From JBMNOI01 sp050942995 (GTDB lineage: Bacteria > Chloroflexota > Anaerolineae > UBA1429): a stretch of DNA of 38,916 bases. The translations under genes were made by a program, and so were the position numbers. Location: contig JBMNOI010000019.1 of assembly GCA_050942995.1 (NCBI GenBank), positions 1-38,916 on the forward strand, read 5' to 3'. Below the pieces are notes generated by a model, which was not told the origin of the DNA, did not search any database, and saw only the letters and a program-made list of their open reading frames with translations. This document shows positions 20,259 through 28,126 of this stretch, piece by piece. Position 1 is the first letter of the stretch. Every line of letters begins with the position of its first letter.

Positions 20259-20289
20259 GGCCACACAACCCGATGGAGCAGACGTAGAC

Positions 20290-20835
20290 ATGCCCGAGAT
20301 ATCGATCCTGCACGGGCCGCGCATCACTCTGCGCCCGGTACGCCCCGAGGACGTGGCCGCCCGCCTGCGCTACGGTCGCGATCCCGAGTTTCATCGGATG
20401 TGCGGCGGCGATCCCGACGATTGCAAGCCGCTGACCGAGGAGGATGTGCAACGCTGGTTCGAGCACTTTTCTCAGGAACCCTTCGGCTGGACCATCGAAT
20501 ACGAGGGGCGGCTCATCGGCACAGCGCGTCTACACAGCCACAACTCGCAGGATCGACGCGCCCGGTACGCCATCGGCATCTACGATCCGTCGGTCTGGGG
20601 GCGGGGACTGGGCACCGAGACGACACGGCTGGTGCTGGGCTATGCCTTTGATGTGCTCGGCCTGCATCGCGTCGATCTGCGCGTGCTGGAGTATAACCAC
20701 CGCGCCATCGCCTGCTACGAAAAGTGTGGCTTTCGGCGTGAGGGGATCGAGCGCGAGAGCGCTTTGATCGGCGGACGCTGGTACAACGACGTGATGATGA
20801 GCATCCTGGAGCATGAATACCGGTCGCCCGGCTGA
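20290..20835 (+). CDS. GNAT-family N-acetyltransferase (RimJ/RimL-like)
   Basis: A 181-residue cytoplasmic acyltransferase. The RimJ/RimL-type pattern is clear: start ILHGPRITLRPVRPEDV, the beta4 strand YAIGIYDPSVWGRGLGTETTRLVLGYAF containing the acetyl-CoA pyrophosphate loop (GRGLGT, about residue 101), and the C-terminal RVLEYNHRAIACYEKCGFRREG. Such enzymes acetylate N-terminal amines of proteins or small amines; the substrate is unknown. ATG 20290 is 31 bases after the VanW stop; the ribosome site is weak. YchF follows after 21 bases, so the three genes may be co-transcribed. Confidence 0.85.
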   Translation: MPEISILHGPRITLRPVRPEDVAARLRYGRDPEFHRMCGGDPDDCKPLTEEDVQRWFEHFSQEPFGWTIEYEGRLIGTARLHSHNSQDRRARYAIGIYDPSVWGRGLGTETTRLVLGYAFDVLGLHRVDLRVLEYNHRAIACYEKCGFRREGIERESALIGGRWYNDVMMSILEHEYRSPG

Positions 20836-20856
20836 TGCACCGGAAAGGAGAGGCTT

Positions 20857-21954
20857 GTGACACTACAACTGGGGTTGGTGGGCCTGCCGAACGTGGGCAA
20901 ATCCACCCTCTTTAACGCCCTCACAAGGGCCGGCGCCGCCGTAGCCAGCTATCCCTTCACCACCATCGATCCCAACGTAGGGGTGGTGCCCGTGCCCGAT
21001 GCGCGGCTGGAGCGCATCGCCGACATCATCCGGCCCGAGCGTGTGGTGCCGGCCACCCTGCGCGTGGTCGATATCGCCGGTCTGGTCAAGGGAGCCAGTC
21101 GCGGTGAAGGCCTGGGCAACCAGTTTCTCTCTCGCATCCGCGGCATGGATGCCATCGCCATGGTGGTGCGATGCTTCCACGATGAAGACGTGCCCCATGT
21201 CACCGAGACCCTCGATCCGGTGGAGGATATCGAAACCGTCGAGCTGGAGCTGGTGCTCTCGGACCTGGAGATCATGGAACGGCAACTGGAGCGAGTACGC
21301 ACCCAGGCCAAGGGCCGGCCGAGAGATTTCGACGGGCAGATCGCCGCGTTAGAGGCCGTCATCGACGGTCTGCGCGCCGGACGGCCCGTCCGCCGTCTCG
21401 AATTGACCGACGCCCAGCACGAGGCGCTGCGCGACGTGCCCCTGCTCACCAACAAGCCGCTGCTCTATGTGGCCAACGTCAGCGAAAGCGACCTGCCCGA
21501 GGGCGGCGAGCTGGCCGGGCGGGTGCGTCGTCACGCCGAGGTCGAGGGAGTCGAAACCATCACCCTCTGCGCGGCGCTAGAGGCCGAGCTGCTCGACATC
21601 GAACCCGACGAGGCCGCCGATTATTTGTCCGAGCTAGGGCTGGATGCCCCCGGCCTGGAGCGCTTTATCCGCGCCGGATATCGTCTGCTGAACTATATCA
21701 CCTATTTCACCACCACCGGCGGGCACGAGGTGCGCGCCTGGACCCTGCAACGCGGCCAGACGGCCATCGACGCCGCGGGGCAGATTCACAGCGACATGGC
21801 CCGGGGATTCATCCGCGCCGAGGTAGTGGCCTATGACGATCTGGACGCCGCCGGCAGCATGGCCCGCGTCCGTGAGGCCGGACGCTTGCGTCTGGAGGGG
21901 CGTGATTATGTCGTCCGGGACGGCGACGTCGTCCATATCCGCTTCAACGTGTGA
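20857..21954 (+). CDS. ychF: YchF/OLA1-type P-loop ATPase
   Basis: A 365-residue member of the universally conserved YchF family, an Obg-related NTPase that prefers ATP, binds ribosomes and is linked to oxidative-stress control. It starts at GTG 20857 behind AAGGAGAG. G1 is GLPNVGKST (residues 7-15), G2 lies in the ASYPFTTIDPN segment, G3 is DIAGLVKGAS (about 70), and the position of G4 reads TNKPLLYVANV. A coiled-coil insert occupies about 130-200 and the C-terminal TGS domain holds GHEVRAWTLQRG and DMARGFIRAEV. Length and order are normal for the family. Confidence 0.97.
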   Translation: MTLQLGLVGLPNVGKSTLFNALTRAGAAVASYPFTTIDPNVGVVPVPDARLERIADIIRPERVVPATLRVVDIAGLVKGASRGEGLGNQFLSRIRGMDAIAMVVRCFHDEDVPHVTETLDPVEDIETVELELVLSDLEIMERQLERVRTQAKGRPRDFDGQIAALEAVIDGLRAGRPVRRLELTDAQHEALRDVPLLTNKPLLYVANVSESDLPEGGELAGRVRRHAEVEGVETITLCAALEAELLDIEPDEAADYLSELGLDAPGLERFIRAGYRLLNYITYFTTTGGHEVRAWTLQRGQTAIDAAGQIHSDMARGFIRAEVVAYDDLDAAGSMARVREAGRLRLEGRDYVVRDGDVVHIRFNV

Positions 21955-21967
21955 CTCGGGCGCCCGA

Positions 21968-21996
21968 TTGACGCACCGGTCACCCTCAGATAAGAT
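21968..21996 (+). promoter_or_regulatory. Promoter of the methylmalonate-semialdehyde dehydrogenase gene
   Basis: TTGACG (21968-21973), 17-base spacer, TAAGAT (21991-21996). It lies in the short gap after ychF and gives a leader of about 48 bases to GTG 22051. Confidence 0.6.
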
Positions 21997-22050
21997 CGGA
22001 TACCATCTTGTCGAAGCAACCGTTTTCCATGACATATCAGGAGCGCACCC

Positions 22051-23502
22051 GTGACCCTCAAAAAGCTGCAAAACTATATCAACGGTGAATGGATCGATTC
22101 TGAGAGCCCGAATGAGATCGAGGTGATAAACCCGGCCACGGCCGAGCCGGTGGCGATAGAGCCCATGTCCACGCCCGCCGAGGCCGACGCCGCCGTAGAG
22201 GCCGCCCAGGCCGCCTTCTGGGAATGGCGTCAGACGCCGCCCATCACCCGCGCCCGCTACATGTTCCGCCTCAAAGAGGCCATGGAAGAGCGTTTTGAGG
22301 AAATATCCGAGGCCGTCACCATCGAGAACGGCAAGATCCTGGATGAGGCGCGGGGCGAGGTTCGCCGGGCCATCGAGAACGTCGAGGTGGCCACATCGAT
22401 TCCCTCGTTGCTCATGGGCTATAATGCCGAGGACGTGGCCCAGGATATCGACGAGGAGGCGCTGTGCCAGCCTCTGGGCGTGTTCACCATGATCGCGCCG
22501 TTCAACTTCCCGGCCATGGTGCCCTGGTGGTTCCTGCCCTACGCCGTCGCCTGCGGCGACACCTTTGTGCTCAAGCCCTCACGGCAGACGCCGATGACGG
22601 CCAATCTGCTCTTCGAGATTTTGGACGAGATCATGCTGCCGCCCGGCGTGGTGAACCTGGTCAACGGCACCCACGACGTGGCCAACCGCCTGATCGAGCA
22701 TCCCGACGTCAAGGGGGTCTCGTTCGTCGGCTCGACCCGCGGCGGCCGCTACATCTATAGCCACGCAGCCCAGTTCGGCAAGCGCGTGCAGGCCCAGGGT
22801 GGCGCCAAGAATTTTCTCGTCGTCATGCCCGACGCCGACATTCCCCGCACGGTGGCCGCGGTGCTCACCTCGGCCTATGGCTGCGCCGGCCAGCGCTGCC
22901 TGGCGGGCAGCAATCTGGTGTGCCTGGGCGGCGTGGAGAAAGAGCTGGTGCCGGCACTCAAAACGGCGGTAGAGAGCATCCGCACCGGCTACGGCCTGGA
23001 TCCCACATCGCAGATGGGCCCGGTGATCTCGCATCAGGCCAAAGAGACCATCATCGGCTATATCGATGGGGCCATGGCCGAGGGCGCCGAGGTGCTGGTG
23101 GACGGTCGCGGCATCGTGGTGTCGGGCTATGAACGAGGCGCCTTTGTCGGCCCCACGCTGCTCAACATCCGCCCGGATATGACCATCGCCCGCGATGAGG
23201 TGTTCGGCCCGGTGCTGGGCATCATGGCCGCCGATGACCTGGACGAGGCCATCGACATGATCCACGCGAACCCGCACGGCAACGCCGCCTCGATCTTTAC
23301 CTCCAGCGGCGGCGCCGCCCGCGAGTTCAAGTATCGCGTGGCCTGCGGCAACATTGGCATCAATATCGGCATCGCCGCTCCCATGGCGACTTTTCCCTTT
23401 GGCGGCATGAAGGATTCGTTCTTTGGCGATCTACACGGCCAGGGGCGCGACGGCATCTCGTTCTTTACCGACCGCAAGGTCGTCATCAGCCGCTGGTTCT
23501 AG
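22051..23502 (+). CDS. mmsA: Methylmalonate-semialdehyde dehydrogenase (CoA-acylating)
   Basis: A 483-residue aldehyde dehydrogenase of the MMSDH branch. It oxidises methylmalonate semialdehyde (and malonate semialdehyde) with NAD+ and CoA to propionyl-CoA (acetyl-CoA), in valine, beta-alanine or inositol breakdown. GTG 22051 has CAGGAG ahead. The catalytic Cys lies in AGQRCLAG (about residue 283). The general-base Glu of ordinary ALDHs is absent; the region reads GGAKNFLVVMPDAD, the hallmark of MMSDH. NAD-binding segments APFNFPAMVPWWF and FVGSTRGGRYIY are present. The length is normal. It is followed after 12 bases by a small gene, probably in the same mRNA, ended by a hairpin at 23952. Confidence 0.93.
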   Translation: MTLKKLQNYINGEWIDSESPNEIEVINPATAEPVAIEPMSTPAEADAAVEAAQAAFWEWRQTPPITRARYMFRLKEAMEERFEEISEAVTIENGKILDEARGEVRRAIENVEVATSIPSLLMGYNAEDVAQDIDEEALCQPLGVFTMIAPFNFPAMVPWWFLPYAVACGDTFVLKPSRQTPMTANLLFEILDEIMLPPGVVNLVNGTHDVANRLIEHPDVKGVSFVGSTRGGRYIYSHAAQFGKRVQAQGGAKNFLVVMPDADIPRTVAAVLTSAYGCAGQRCLAGSNLVCLGGVEKELVPALKTAVESIRTGYGLDPTSQMGPVISHQAKETIIGYIDGAMAEGAEVLVDGRGIVVSGYERGAFVGPTLLNIRPDMTIARDEVFGPVLGIMAADDLDEAIDMIHANPHGNAASIFTSSGGAAREFKYRVACGNIGINIGIAAPMATFPFGGMKDSFFGDLHGQGRDGISFFTDRKVVISRWF

Positions 23503-23514
23503 GGGAGGAGCGAC

Positions 23515-23919
23515 ATGGTGGAACTGGCCAATTTCGGCGCCGTGCTCACCCATGCCATCGCCATGGAGGAGCAACTGGCCGCCCTCTATCGCGAACTGGC
23601 GATGGTCGCGCCGGCCAATGCATCGACATTAGAACGCCGCGCCGCGGCGTGCGACAGGCGCGCCCGCCTGCTCGAGCGCACGCGCCGCGAGAACGTCACC
23701 GAAATGATCCTGGAGCCGATCCAGGGGTTCGACAGCGAGGACTATGGTCTGCCTACGGCAGACTTGCCGACAGCAGACGCCGATGCCGCCACGACGGCGC
23801 GCCGCGCCGCACAGGTGGCCGCCGACTTTTACACCGCGGGCGCCGGGCATCTCTCCATCCCCGAGGTCAAGCGCATCTTTCAACGCCTGGCCCGGGAACA
23901 CGCCCGTGACGCGGGCTGA
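23515..23919 (+). CDS. Small helical protein, possibly ferritin-like
   Basis: A 134-residue protein starting at ATG 23515 behind GGGGAGGAG. It is predicted to be almost wholly helical with charged faces: an N-terminal helix containing AMEEQLAALYREL, a second helix rich in Arg, a Thr/Ala/Asp linker, and two C-terminal helices. The first helix resembles ferritin-like/rubrerythrin-type bundles that carry Glu ligands, but the complete ExxH pattern of a di-iron site is not visible, so metal binding is only a guess. No signal peptide. Co-transcribed with mmsA (12-base gap). Confidence 0.7.
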   Translation: MVELANFGAVLTHAIAMEEQLAALYRELAMVAPANASTLERRAAACDRRARLLERTRRENVTEMILEPIQGFDSEDYGLPTADLPTADADAATTARRAAQVAADFYTAGAGHLSIPEVKRIFQRLAREHARDAG

Positions 23920-23951
23920 GCGACGGCGCGGTTTATCATTCGACAAATGAC

Positions 23952-23984
23952 AGGGGAGGCACGGGTCGTCCGTGCCTCCCCTTT
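23952..23984 (+). terminator. Probable terminator of the mmsA unit
   Basis: A 12-bp GC-rich stem (23953-23964 with 23970-23981) plus one A-T pair, loop of five bases, followed only by TTT. It lies 30 bases past the stop of the small gene. Confidence 0.7.
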
Positions 23985-24008
23985 ATGCTTGCCCCCACAG
24001 GAGGTCTC

Positions 24009-24548
24009 ATGATTATTCGCCAACTGGATATCGCCGACCTGCCGCGGTTGCGCGAGATCGACCGCTCGGAGCGCATCCGTCGCATCTATCGCTTCCGCGA
24101 CGGCGTGATGGAATACGACGAGGTCGATTTTGAAGCGTCCCGCTGGAGCGAGGAGCAGATACGGGAATTCATCGCCGATCTGACGCCCGAACTCGAAAGC
24201 GGCGGCGTGTTTCTGGGGGCGCTGGACGGCGACGGCCCCGGTGGCGAGACGCTGGCCGGCGTGGCCGTGCTGGGCAACCACCCCCTGGGCGAACGGAGTG
24301 ACCTGTTGCAACTGGTCTTTCTGCACGTCAGCCGTCCCTACCGGCGGCGGGGAGTGGCCTCGGCGCTCATGGATGTCGTCTGCCGGCTGGCCCGCGAGCG
24401 CGGCGCCCGGGGGCTCTACATCTCGGCCACCGAGTCCGACTCGGCGGTGGGATTCTACACCGGCCGGGGCGCCCGCCCCATCGAGCAGGTAGACCCGGAG
24501 CTGTTCGCCCGGGAGCCCGACGACATCCACCTGCTGCTGGAGCTGTAG
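24009..24548 (+). CDS. GNAT-family N-acetyltransferase
   Basis: A 179-residue cytoplasmic acetyltransferase starting at ATG 24009 behind ACAGGAGG. The acetyl-CoA loop is SRPYRRRGVASALM (about residues 112-125), followed by a helix and the C-terminal GARGLYISATESDSAVGFYTGRGA, the usual beta5/alpha4 arrangement. The N-terminal half contains several acidic residues that probably shape the acceptor pocket. Substrate unknown. It is separated from the mmsA unit by a hairpin and lacks a clear promoter, so it may be expressed by partial read-through. A run of ten C follows at 24555-24564. Confidence 0.85.
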   Translation: MIIRQLDIADLPRLREIDRSERIRRIYRFRDGVMEYDEVDFEASRWSEEQIREFIADLTPELESGGVFLGALDGDGPGGETLAGVAVLGNHPLGERSDLLQLVFLHVSRPYRRRGVASALMDVVCRLARERGARGLYISATESDSAVGFYTGRGARPIEQVDPELFAREPDDIHLLLEL

Positions 24549-24573
24549 GACGCGCCCCCCCCCCGCCGGATGG

Positions 24574-24732
24574 CTATCGCCCGAATATCGACCGAACGGG
24601 CGTGACGACGGCGCGAGGCGCCGAAAGATCGGGGTCTGGCATCGCCTCTCGCGGCATGAGGCACCCCGCAAAGGTCGCCGCCAGCAGCAGGAGCAGACAG
24701 GCGCCACAGATTCGACGCTGAATACGAGTCAC
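24574..24732 (-). CDS. Small lipoprotein, 52 residues
   Basis: A short gene starting at GTG 24732 with GGAGG about seven bases upstream. The product has a basic start (TRIQRR), a hydrophobic run of about 16 residues (ACLLLLLAATFAG) and a lipobox FAGC at Cys25, so it should be a processed membrane-anchored lipoprotein with a mature part of only about 28 residues containing several Pro. No family is recognised. An extended -10 promoter (TGCTATAAT, minus strand) with a LexA-type box over the start point precedes it by 35 bases, which suggests induction by DNA damage. The small size, signal, ribosome site and promoter together argue for a real gene. Confidence 0.65.
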   Translation of the reverse strand: MTRIQRRICGACLLLLLAATFAGCLMPREAMPDPDLSAPRAVVTPVRSIFGR

Positions 24733-24757
24733 GCGCTACCTCCGATGAGAGTGAATG

Positions 24758-24778
24758 TGAACAGATGTTCGCATTATA
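24758..24778 (-). promoter_or_regulatory. Extended -10 promoter overlapped by an SOS-type (GAAC-N4-GTTC) box
   Basis: TATAAT (24778-24773, minus) preceded by TGC makes an extended -10; the -35 is poor. GAAC-AGAT-GTTC at 24759-24770 lies directly downstream, across the predicted start (about 24766). This is the spacing bound by Gram-positive LexA (DinR), also reported for a Chloroflexota LexA. Confidence 0.55.
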
Positions 24779-24934
24779 GCACGTGCCCGCGTCAGCTCCC
24801 GACGGGACGAAATAACCGATAATCTCGATCACCTGATGATCCTCAAATAAGTAAACAATCAAAATGTCATCTCTTAAAGTACTAGCGTATAAATAGAGCC
24901 AATCGCGGAAAATCGATGGCTAGTAGTCAACTAT

Positions 24935-25629
24935 CTATGCAGGATTCCGATCCATAAACTCCCGGAGACCATCAATGAATTGCTCAACCTGCATCGAGGT
25001 ATAGGCTGAGTATTCCCCATGAGCAGCATTGTTTCGCAAGTCGAGCCAAGCCGTTATATGCTTGTGGTCATAGCGCGTATACGCTCCCGCCTTTGCCAAC
25101 TCGTCGTTCAGTCTAGAGGCCTTTTTAGATTGTTGAGTTCCATCGGCTGCTGCATATCTTGTATCAACCCCCCACAGAGGGCAAAGTCTACGCAAATGCG
25201 CCTCAAGAGTACTCCCGGCGATCACGGCCGCCGCATCTTTGTAGCCCTCGTCAATCAAGTACTCAGCCATTTCCAGGTAATCATCAAAAATCTCACCATG
25301 TATAAGAGAAGTGAGTGAGCCTAAAAAACCGTCATGAATTTCGTCTCGCAAGGCTTGAGCTATTCCTATCAGAACCCGCGCCTGATAGATCTCATTGAGT
25401 TCTTGCCCAAGTTCATCTACTTCGAATAGGTTGATCCGGCACCAGATATTCGCACGATGGCCCCTCGGCATCGGGCAATGAGTCCATGGGCCAATGCATA
25501 CATGGCATCGCTATTACTAGTGTCGGTCAGAGCTTCACCTGCTCGGATGATTGAATCGAGATGCGTTATGTATTGTGTGGCCAAAGTTTCATTCATGACC
25601 CACTGCCTCCACTGCGTGTTTTCGATCAT
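24935..25629 (-). pseudogene. HEPN-type protein gene broken by a frameshift
   Basis: Two minus-strand frames form one protein: ATG 25629 codes 70 residues up to a TAG at 25417, and the continuation (DELGQELNEIYQAR onward, to 24935) is in the -1 frame. Joined, they give about 230 residues. The C-terminal part looks like a HEPN/abortive-infection-type helical domain: EMAEYLIDEGYKDAAAVIAG, a basic LEAHLRRLC segment and an R-x4-H motif in LRNNAAHGEY, the RNase site of HEPN proteins. The region is clearly AT-richer than its surroundings, suggesting acquisition. A one-base indel, a sequencing error or programmed -1 shifting would all fit. No convincing ribosome site precedes ATG 25629. Confidence 0.6.
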
Positions 25630-25682
25630 TCGCTATACGCGGCGTCGGTAGCTCCTAACCCCGCCTTGGCTCACATCTTTCT

Positions 25683-26825
25683 TCACTCCCCCAACTCGTA
25701 CACATGCACCCCGAACGGAGCAAACTCATCGGTCAGCGCACCGCCCACCAGCGCCACGCGGCGGTCCTCGCCCACCACATCGGCGCTGCGCCAGGCATCC
25801 AGGCCGGAGAGGGTCACCCGTGCCGGGTTCTTGTCGGCGTTGGCCGCCAGCAGCCAGGTGCGCCCCTCGACGGTGCGCGCCGTCACCTCGATCCCCGCAT
25901 CCACCGAGTGGCCCATCTCGTGATAGCGCCGCCTCACCGGCAGCAGGCGCGGTCGCGCCGCCAGCACCGGCTCCAACGCGGCCAATTCGCCCACCACCCG
26001 GCATAGATCGGCCCAGAAGGGACTTGAGACCGGCGTGCGATGCAGTCCCCAGTAGATGAGGCCGTGGGCGCCGTGGATGACGGCCTGATACGCCATGAAC
26101 CGCGTCTCCTCATAGGTGGGATAGCGGATCATGGCCGGATCGCGGTCGTCCTCGTCGCGCAGCATCTCCCAGGCGAATCCCTGCAACACCATAAACATCG
26201 ATCGCCCGGGACCGGCCACGCGGCGCATCTTGTCGGTGTAGCGCCCCACCTGGCTGATGTAGGGGTTGAGCAGGTCGCTCTGCAGGCCGTCGGGGAACAG
26301 GGCATACTGAATGCGGATGCCCGGCGGGATCACCGGGTAGACGTCGCAGGCGGTGATATCGGCGGCAGCGCGGTAGCGCGTCAGCGTCTCGACGAGGTTG
26401 GTGGGGGCGTGGTTGACGTACACCGGCCGCCCCGGGTCCTCCGCCTTGATCGCCCGGTACGCGGCGATGAGGACCTCGGGCGTCCACTTCGCGCCGGCCT
26501 CGTTCCACGTCCAGGCCGGCTCGTCCTCCGTCTCCCAGAAGAGCAGCGCGGGATGGTGGCGGTAGCGCCGCACCGCCTCTGCCGGATCGTCGGCGCCCAC
26601 GCTCAGCCAGGCCCACAATCCCAGAGCATGGGCGCGGTCCAGCGCGCCCATGTCGAGATCGGTATGCAGCAGACGGAATCCGGCGGCGGCCAGATCCCCC
26701 TCGGGATCATCCCCATCGGGGCCGCTATAGGCCCCCAGGATGAACCGCCGCCGCCCGTCGACGACGAGCATCTCATCGTCGTCACAAGTCACCCGAGGTG
26801 GAGTAGCAGACAGGCCCGCCGTCAT
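25683..26825 (-). CDS. Glycoside-hydrolase-like TIM-barrel protein
   Basis: A 380-residue protein starting at ATG 26825, five bases before the upstream nitroreductase stop at 26831, with GGGGGTTAGGG ahead; the longer frame only antisenses that gene. The order of segments fits a clan GH-A TIM barrel: FILGAYSG at the first strand, LLHTDLDMG, LGLWAWLSVG, LLFWETEDEP (an acid at the end of the fourth strand), VYVNHAP, ITACDVYPV, MFMVLQGFAWE, GAHGLIYWGLH. A short beta domain with GRTWLLAANADKNP closes the protein, as in glycosidases. No signal peptide is seen. I cannot name the family or the substrate, and catalytic residues are not proven. Confidence 0.65.
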   Translation of the reverse strand: MTAGLSATPPRVTCDDDEMLVVDGRRRFILGAYSGPDGDDPEGDLAAAGFRLLHTDLDMGALDRAHALGLWAWLSVGADDPAEAVRRYRHHPALLFWETEDEPAWTWNEAGAKWTPEVLIAAYRAIKAEDPGRPVYVNHAPTNLVETLTRYRAAADITACDVYPVIPPGIRIQYALFPDGLQSDLLNPYISQVGRYTDKMRRVAGPGRSMFMVLQGFAWEMLRDEDDRDPAMIRYPTYEETRFMAYQAVIHGAHGLIYWGLHRTPVSSPFWADLCRVVGELAALEPVLAARPRLLPVRRRYHEMGHSVDAGIEVTARTVEGRTWLLAANADKNPARVTLSGLDAWRSADVVGEDRRVALVGGALTDEFAPFGVHVYELGE

Positions 26826-26830
26826 TGACC

Positions 26831-27361
26831 CTAACCCCCGTAACGGTTGTACCAGACGCGCTCGCCAAAGGGTTTGCGTGTGTTCTGCTCTCTCTGCTCC
26901 GTCGGCACGCCCAGGGGCAGCAATACGCGCACCTCTCTCCCCTCGGGCACTCCCAGCAGATCGGCGACGGCCTGCGCCCGCCCCTCGGTGCGCAGCCAGC
27001 CATCGAGCCACACCGTGGCGTAGCCCAGCGCGGTGACGGCCAGCAGCATATTCTGCGTGGCCGCGGCGTAATCTTCCACCTGGAACGACATACCTACCGG
27101 CGTGGGGATGGTCCAGTCGGCCACCACGACGATGACGGCTCGTGCGGTGCGCATGGTCGGGCTGTTGGGGTTCATGGCCGCCAGCTTGCTCAGCAGCGCC
27201 GGGTCATCGACGATGATGAACTGGGTCGTCTGGGCGTTGCACCCCGAAGGCGCGCAGATGCCCGCCTCGACGATACGCTCCAGATCCTCCCGGGGCACCG
27301 GCTGATCGGTGAACGTCCCACGGTAGCTGTGTCGTTTGGCGATTGCCTCGAACAGTTCCAT
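26831..27361 (-). CDS. Nitroreductase-family FMN oxidoreductase
   Basis: A 176-residue flavoprotein. ATG 27361 begins MELFEAIAKRHSYR, the usual start of the family, with GGAGGAATG upstream. Residues RHSYR (9-13) and APSGCNAQTTQFIIV (about 36-50) bind FMN phosphate and ring; ATQNMLLAVTALGYATVW (about 111-128) is the typical central helix; LLPLGVP lies near the end. Such enzymes reduce nitro groups, quinones or other acceptors with NAD(P)H as dimers. The native substrate is unknown. It is the middle of a VOC - nitroreductase - glycosidase-like run on the minus strand, with a long hairpin ahead of it. Confidence 0.88.
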   Translation of the reverse strand: MELFEAIAKRHSYRGTFTDQPVPREDLERIVEAGICAPSGCNAQTTQFIIVDDPALLSKLAAMNPNSPTMRTARAVIVVVADWTIPTPVGMSFQVEDYAAATQNMLLAVTALGYATVWLDGWLRTEGRAQAVADLLGVPEGREVRVLLPLGVPTEQREQNTRKPFGERVWYNRYGG

Positions 27362-27387
27362 GCCCCATTCCTCCATGGTCCGTGAGG

Positions 27388-27420
27388 AGCCTTCCAGAGG
27401 TTCGGGACCTCTGGAAGGCT
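27388..27420 (-). terminator. 14-bp perfect intercistronic hairpin
   Basis: Arms 27388-27401 and 27407-27420 pair without mismatch around a 5-base loop, between the VOC stop and the nitroreductase start. There is no T-run, so it may be an mRNA-stability or partial attenuation element rather than a full terminator. Confidence 0.5.
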
Positions 27421-27429
27421 TGATCGTGG

Positions 27430-27831
27430 TCAGGATAGCCAGCCGCCCTGCTTGCTCTCGGGCGTATAGCCGTGCAACTCGATACGGTTGCCGTCGGGAT
27501 CGGTGATCCACGCCTGATAGCTGTGATCGCCGCCCAGCTTGACCTCGCTCACCTCCACTCCGCGCTCCTTCAGCGTGGCCATGGTGGCCTCGATGTCGTC
27601 CACCTCCAGGCAGATGTGCCGGTACGACTGGCCCTCGGCGGGGTCCTTCAGATCGCCCTGAAAGAGCTCGATAAAGGTGCGTCCGCCCACGTGGATATAC
27701 TGGCCGAAACGACGCCCCTCGGCGTTGATGAACTCGAACGCGGGGGTGAGCCCCAGCTTGTTGCAGTAGAAATCCAGCGAGCGCTCCAGATCGGATACGG
27801 TGAAGCAGGCATGTGCGATTCCGGTGATCAT
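27430..27831 (-). CDS. VOC-family (glyoxalase/bleomycin-resistance-like) protein
   Basis: A 133-residue single-domain VOC protein starting at ATG 27831 behind GGAGG. Two beta-alpha-beta-beta-beta units are visible: ITGIAHACFTVSDLERSLDFYCNKLGL and YRHICLEVDDIEATMATLKERGV, followed by AWITDPDGNRIELHGY. Candidate metal ligands are His7 (GIAHAC), the Glu in FIELFQ (about residue 66), a His in YRHICLEV (about 83) and the Glu of IELHGY (about 121), the H-E-H-E set of this superfamily. Members include lactoylglutathione lyase, methylmalonyl-CoA epimerase and dioxygenases; the specific reaction is not clear. Confidence 0.85.
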   Translation of the reverse strand: MITGIAHACFTVSDLERSLDFYCNKLGLTPAFEFINAEGRRFGQYIHVGGRTFIELFQGDLKDPAEGQSYRHICLEVDDIEATMATLKERGVEVSEVKLGGDHSYQAWITDPDGNRIELHGYTPESKQGGWLS

Positions 27832-27925
27832 GTGTCCTCCATTCGAGTAGGCGATGCCGATGATGAATCGATGGTACGATAAAGCGGGCGCCAGATCAAG
27901 CGCCCGCTCATCTCCCCTTGCCTTC

Positions 27926-28126
27926 TCATCCCTGCGCCCCGTCGTCGGGCCGGAGGGCTTTGCCGGCATTCTCCCCCGGCGATGCCCCCTTCGCCATCCG
28001 TTCCAGCGTCGCCTCGGCCTCGAACAGAGTGTGGCCGGCGCGCAACAGCGCCAGCAGACGGCGATTCTCCCGCTCCAGCCCCGCCCACAGTCGGAGAAGG
28101 CACCGCTCCACCGGCCCCAGCTTCAT
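27926..28126 (-). CDS. Small helical protein coupled to the sigma-factor gene
   Basis: A 66-residue protein. ATG 28126 overlaps the sigma-factor stop (ATGA) and GGAGG lies just ahead, so the two are translated together. Residues 5-45 are rich in Leu, Arg and Glu at roughly heptad spacing (VERCLLRLWAGLERENRRLLALL), predicting a long amphipathic helix or short coiled coil; the last 20 residues are polar. I recognise no family. Tight coupling to a sigma factor suggests a partner such as an anti-sigma or co-activator, which is inference only. Confidence 0.65.
   Translation of the reverse strand: MKLGPVERCLLRLWAGLERENRRLLALLRAGHTLFEAEATLERMAKGASPGENAGKALRPDDGAQG

Noticed and set aside
24555..24564. 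Run of ten C considered as a phase-variation tract
   Set aside because: It lies outside coding frames, after the GNAT stop and beyond the small lipoprotein stop, with no promoter spacing that it would alter.
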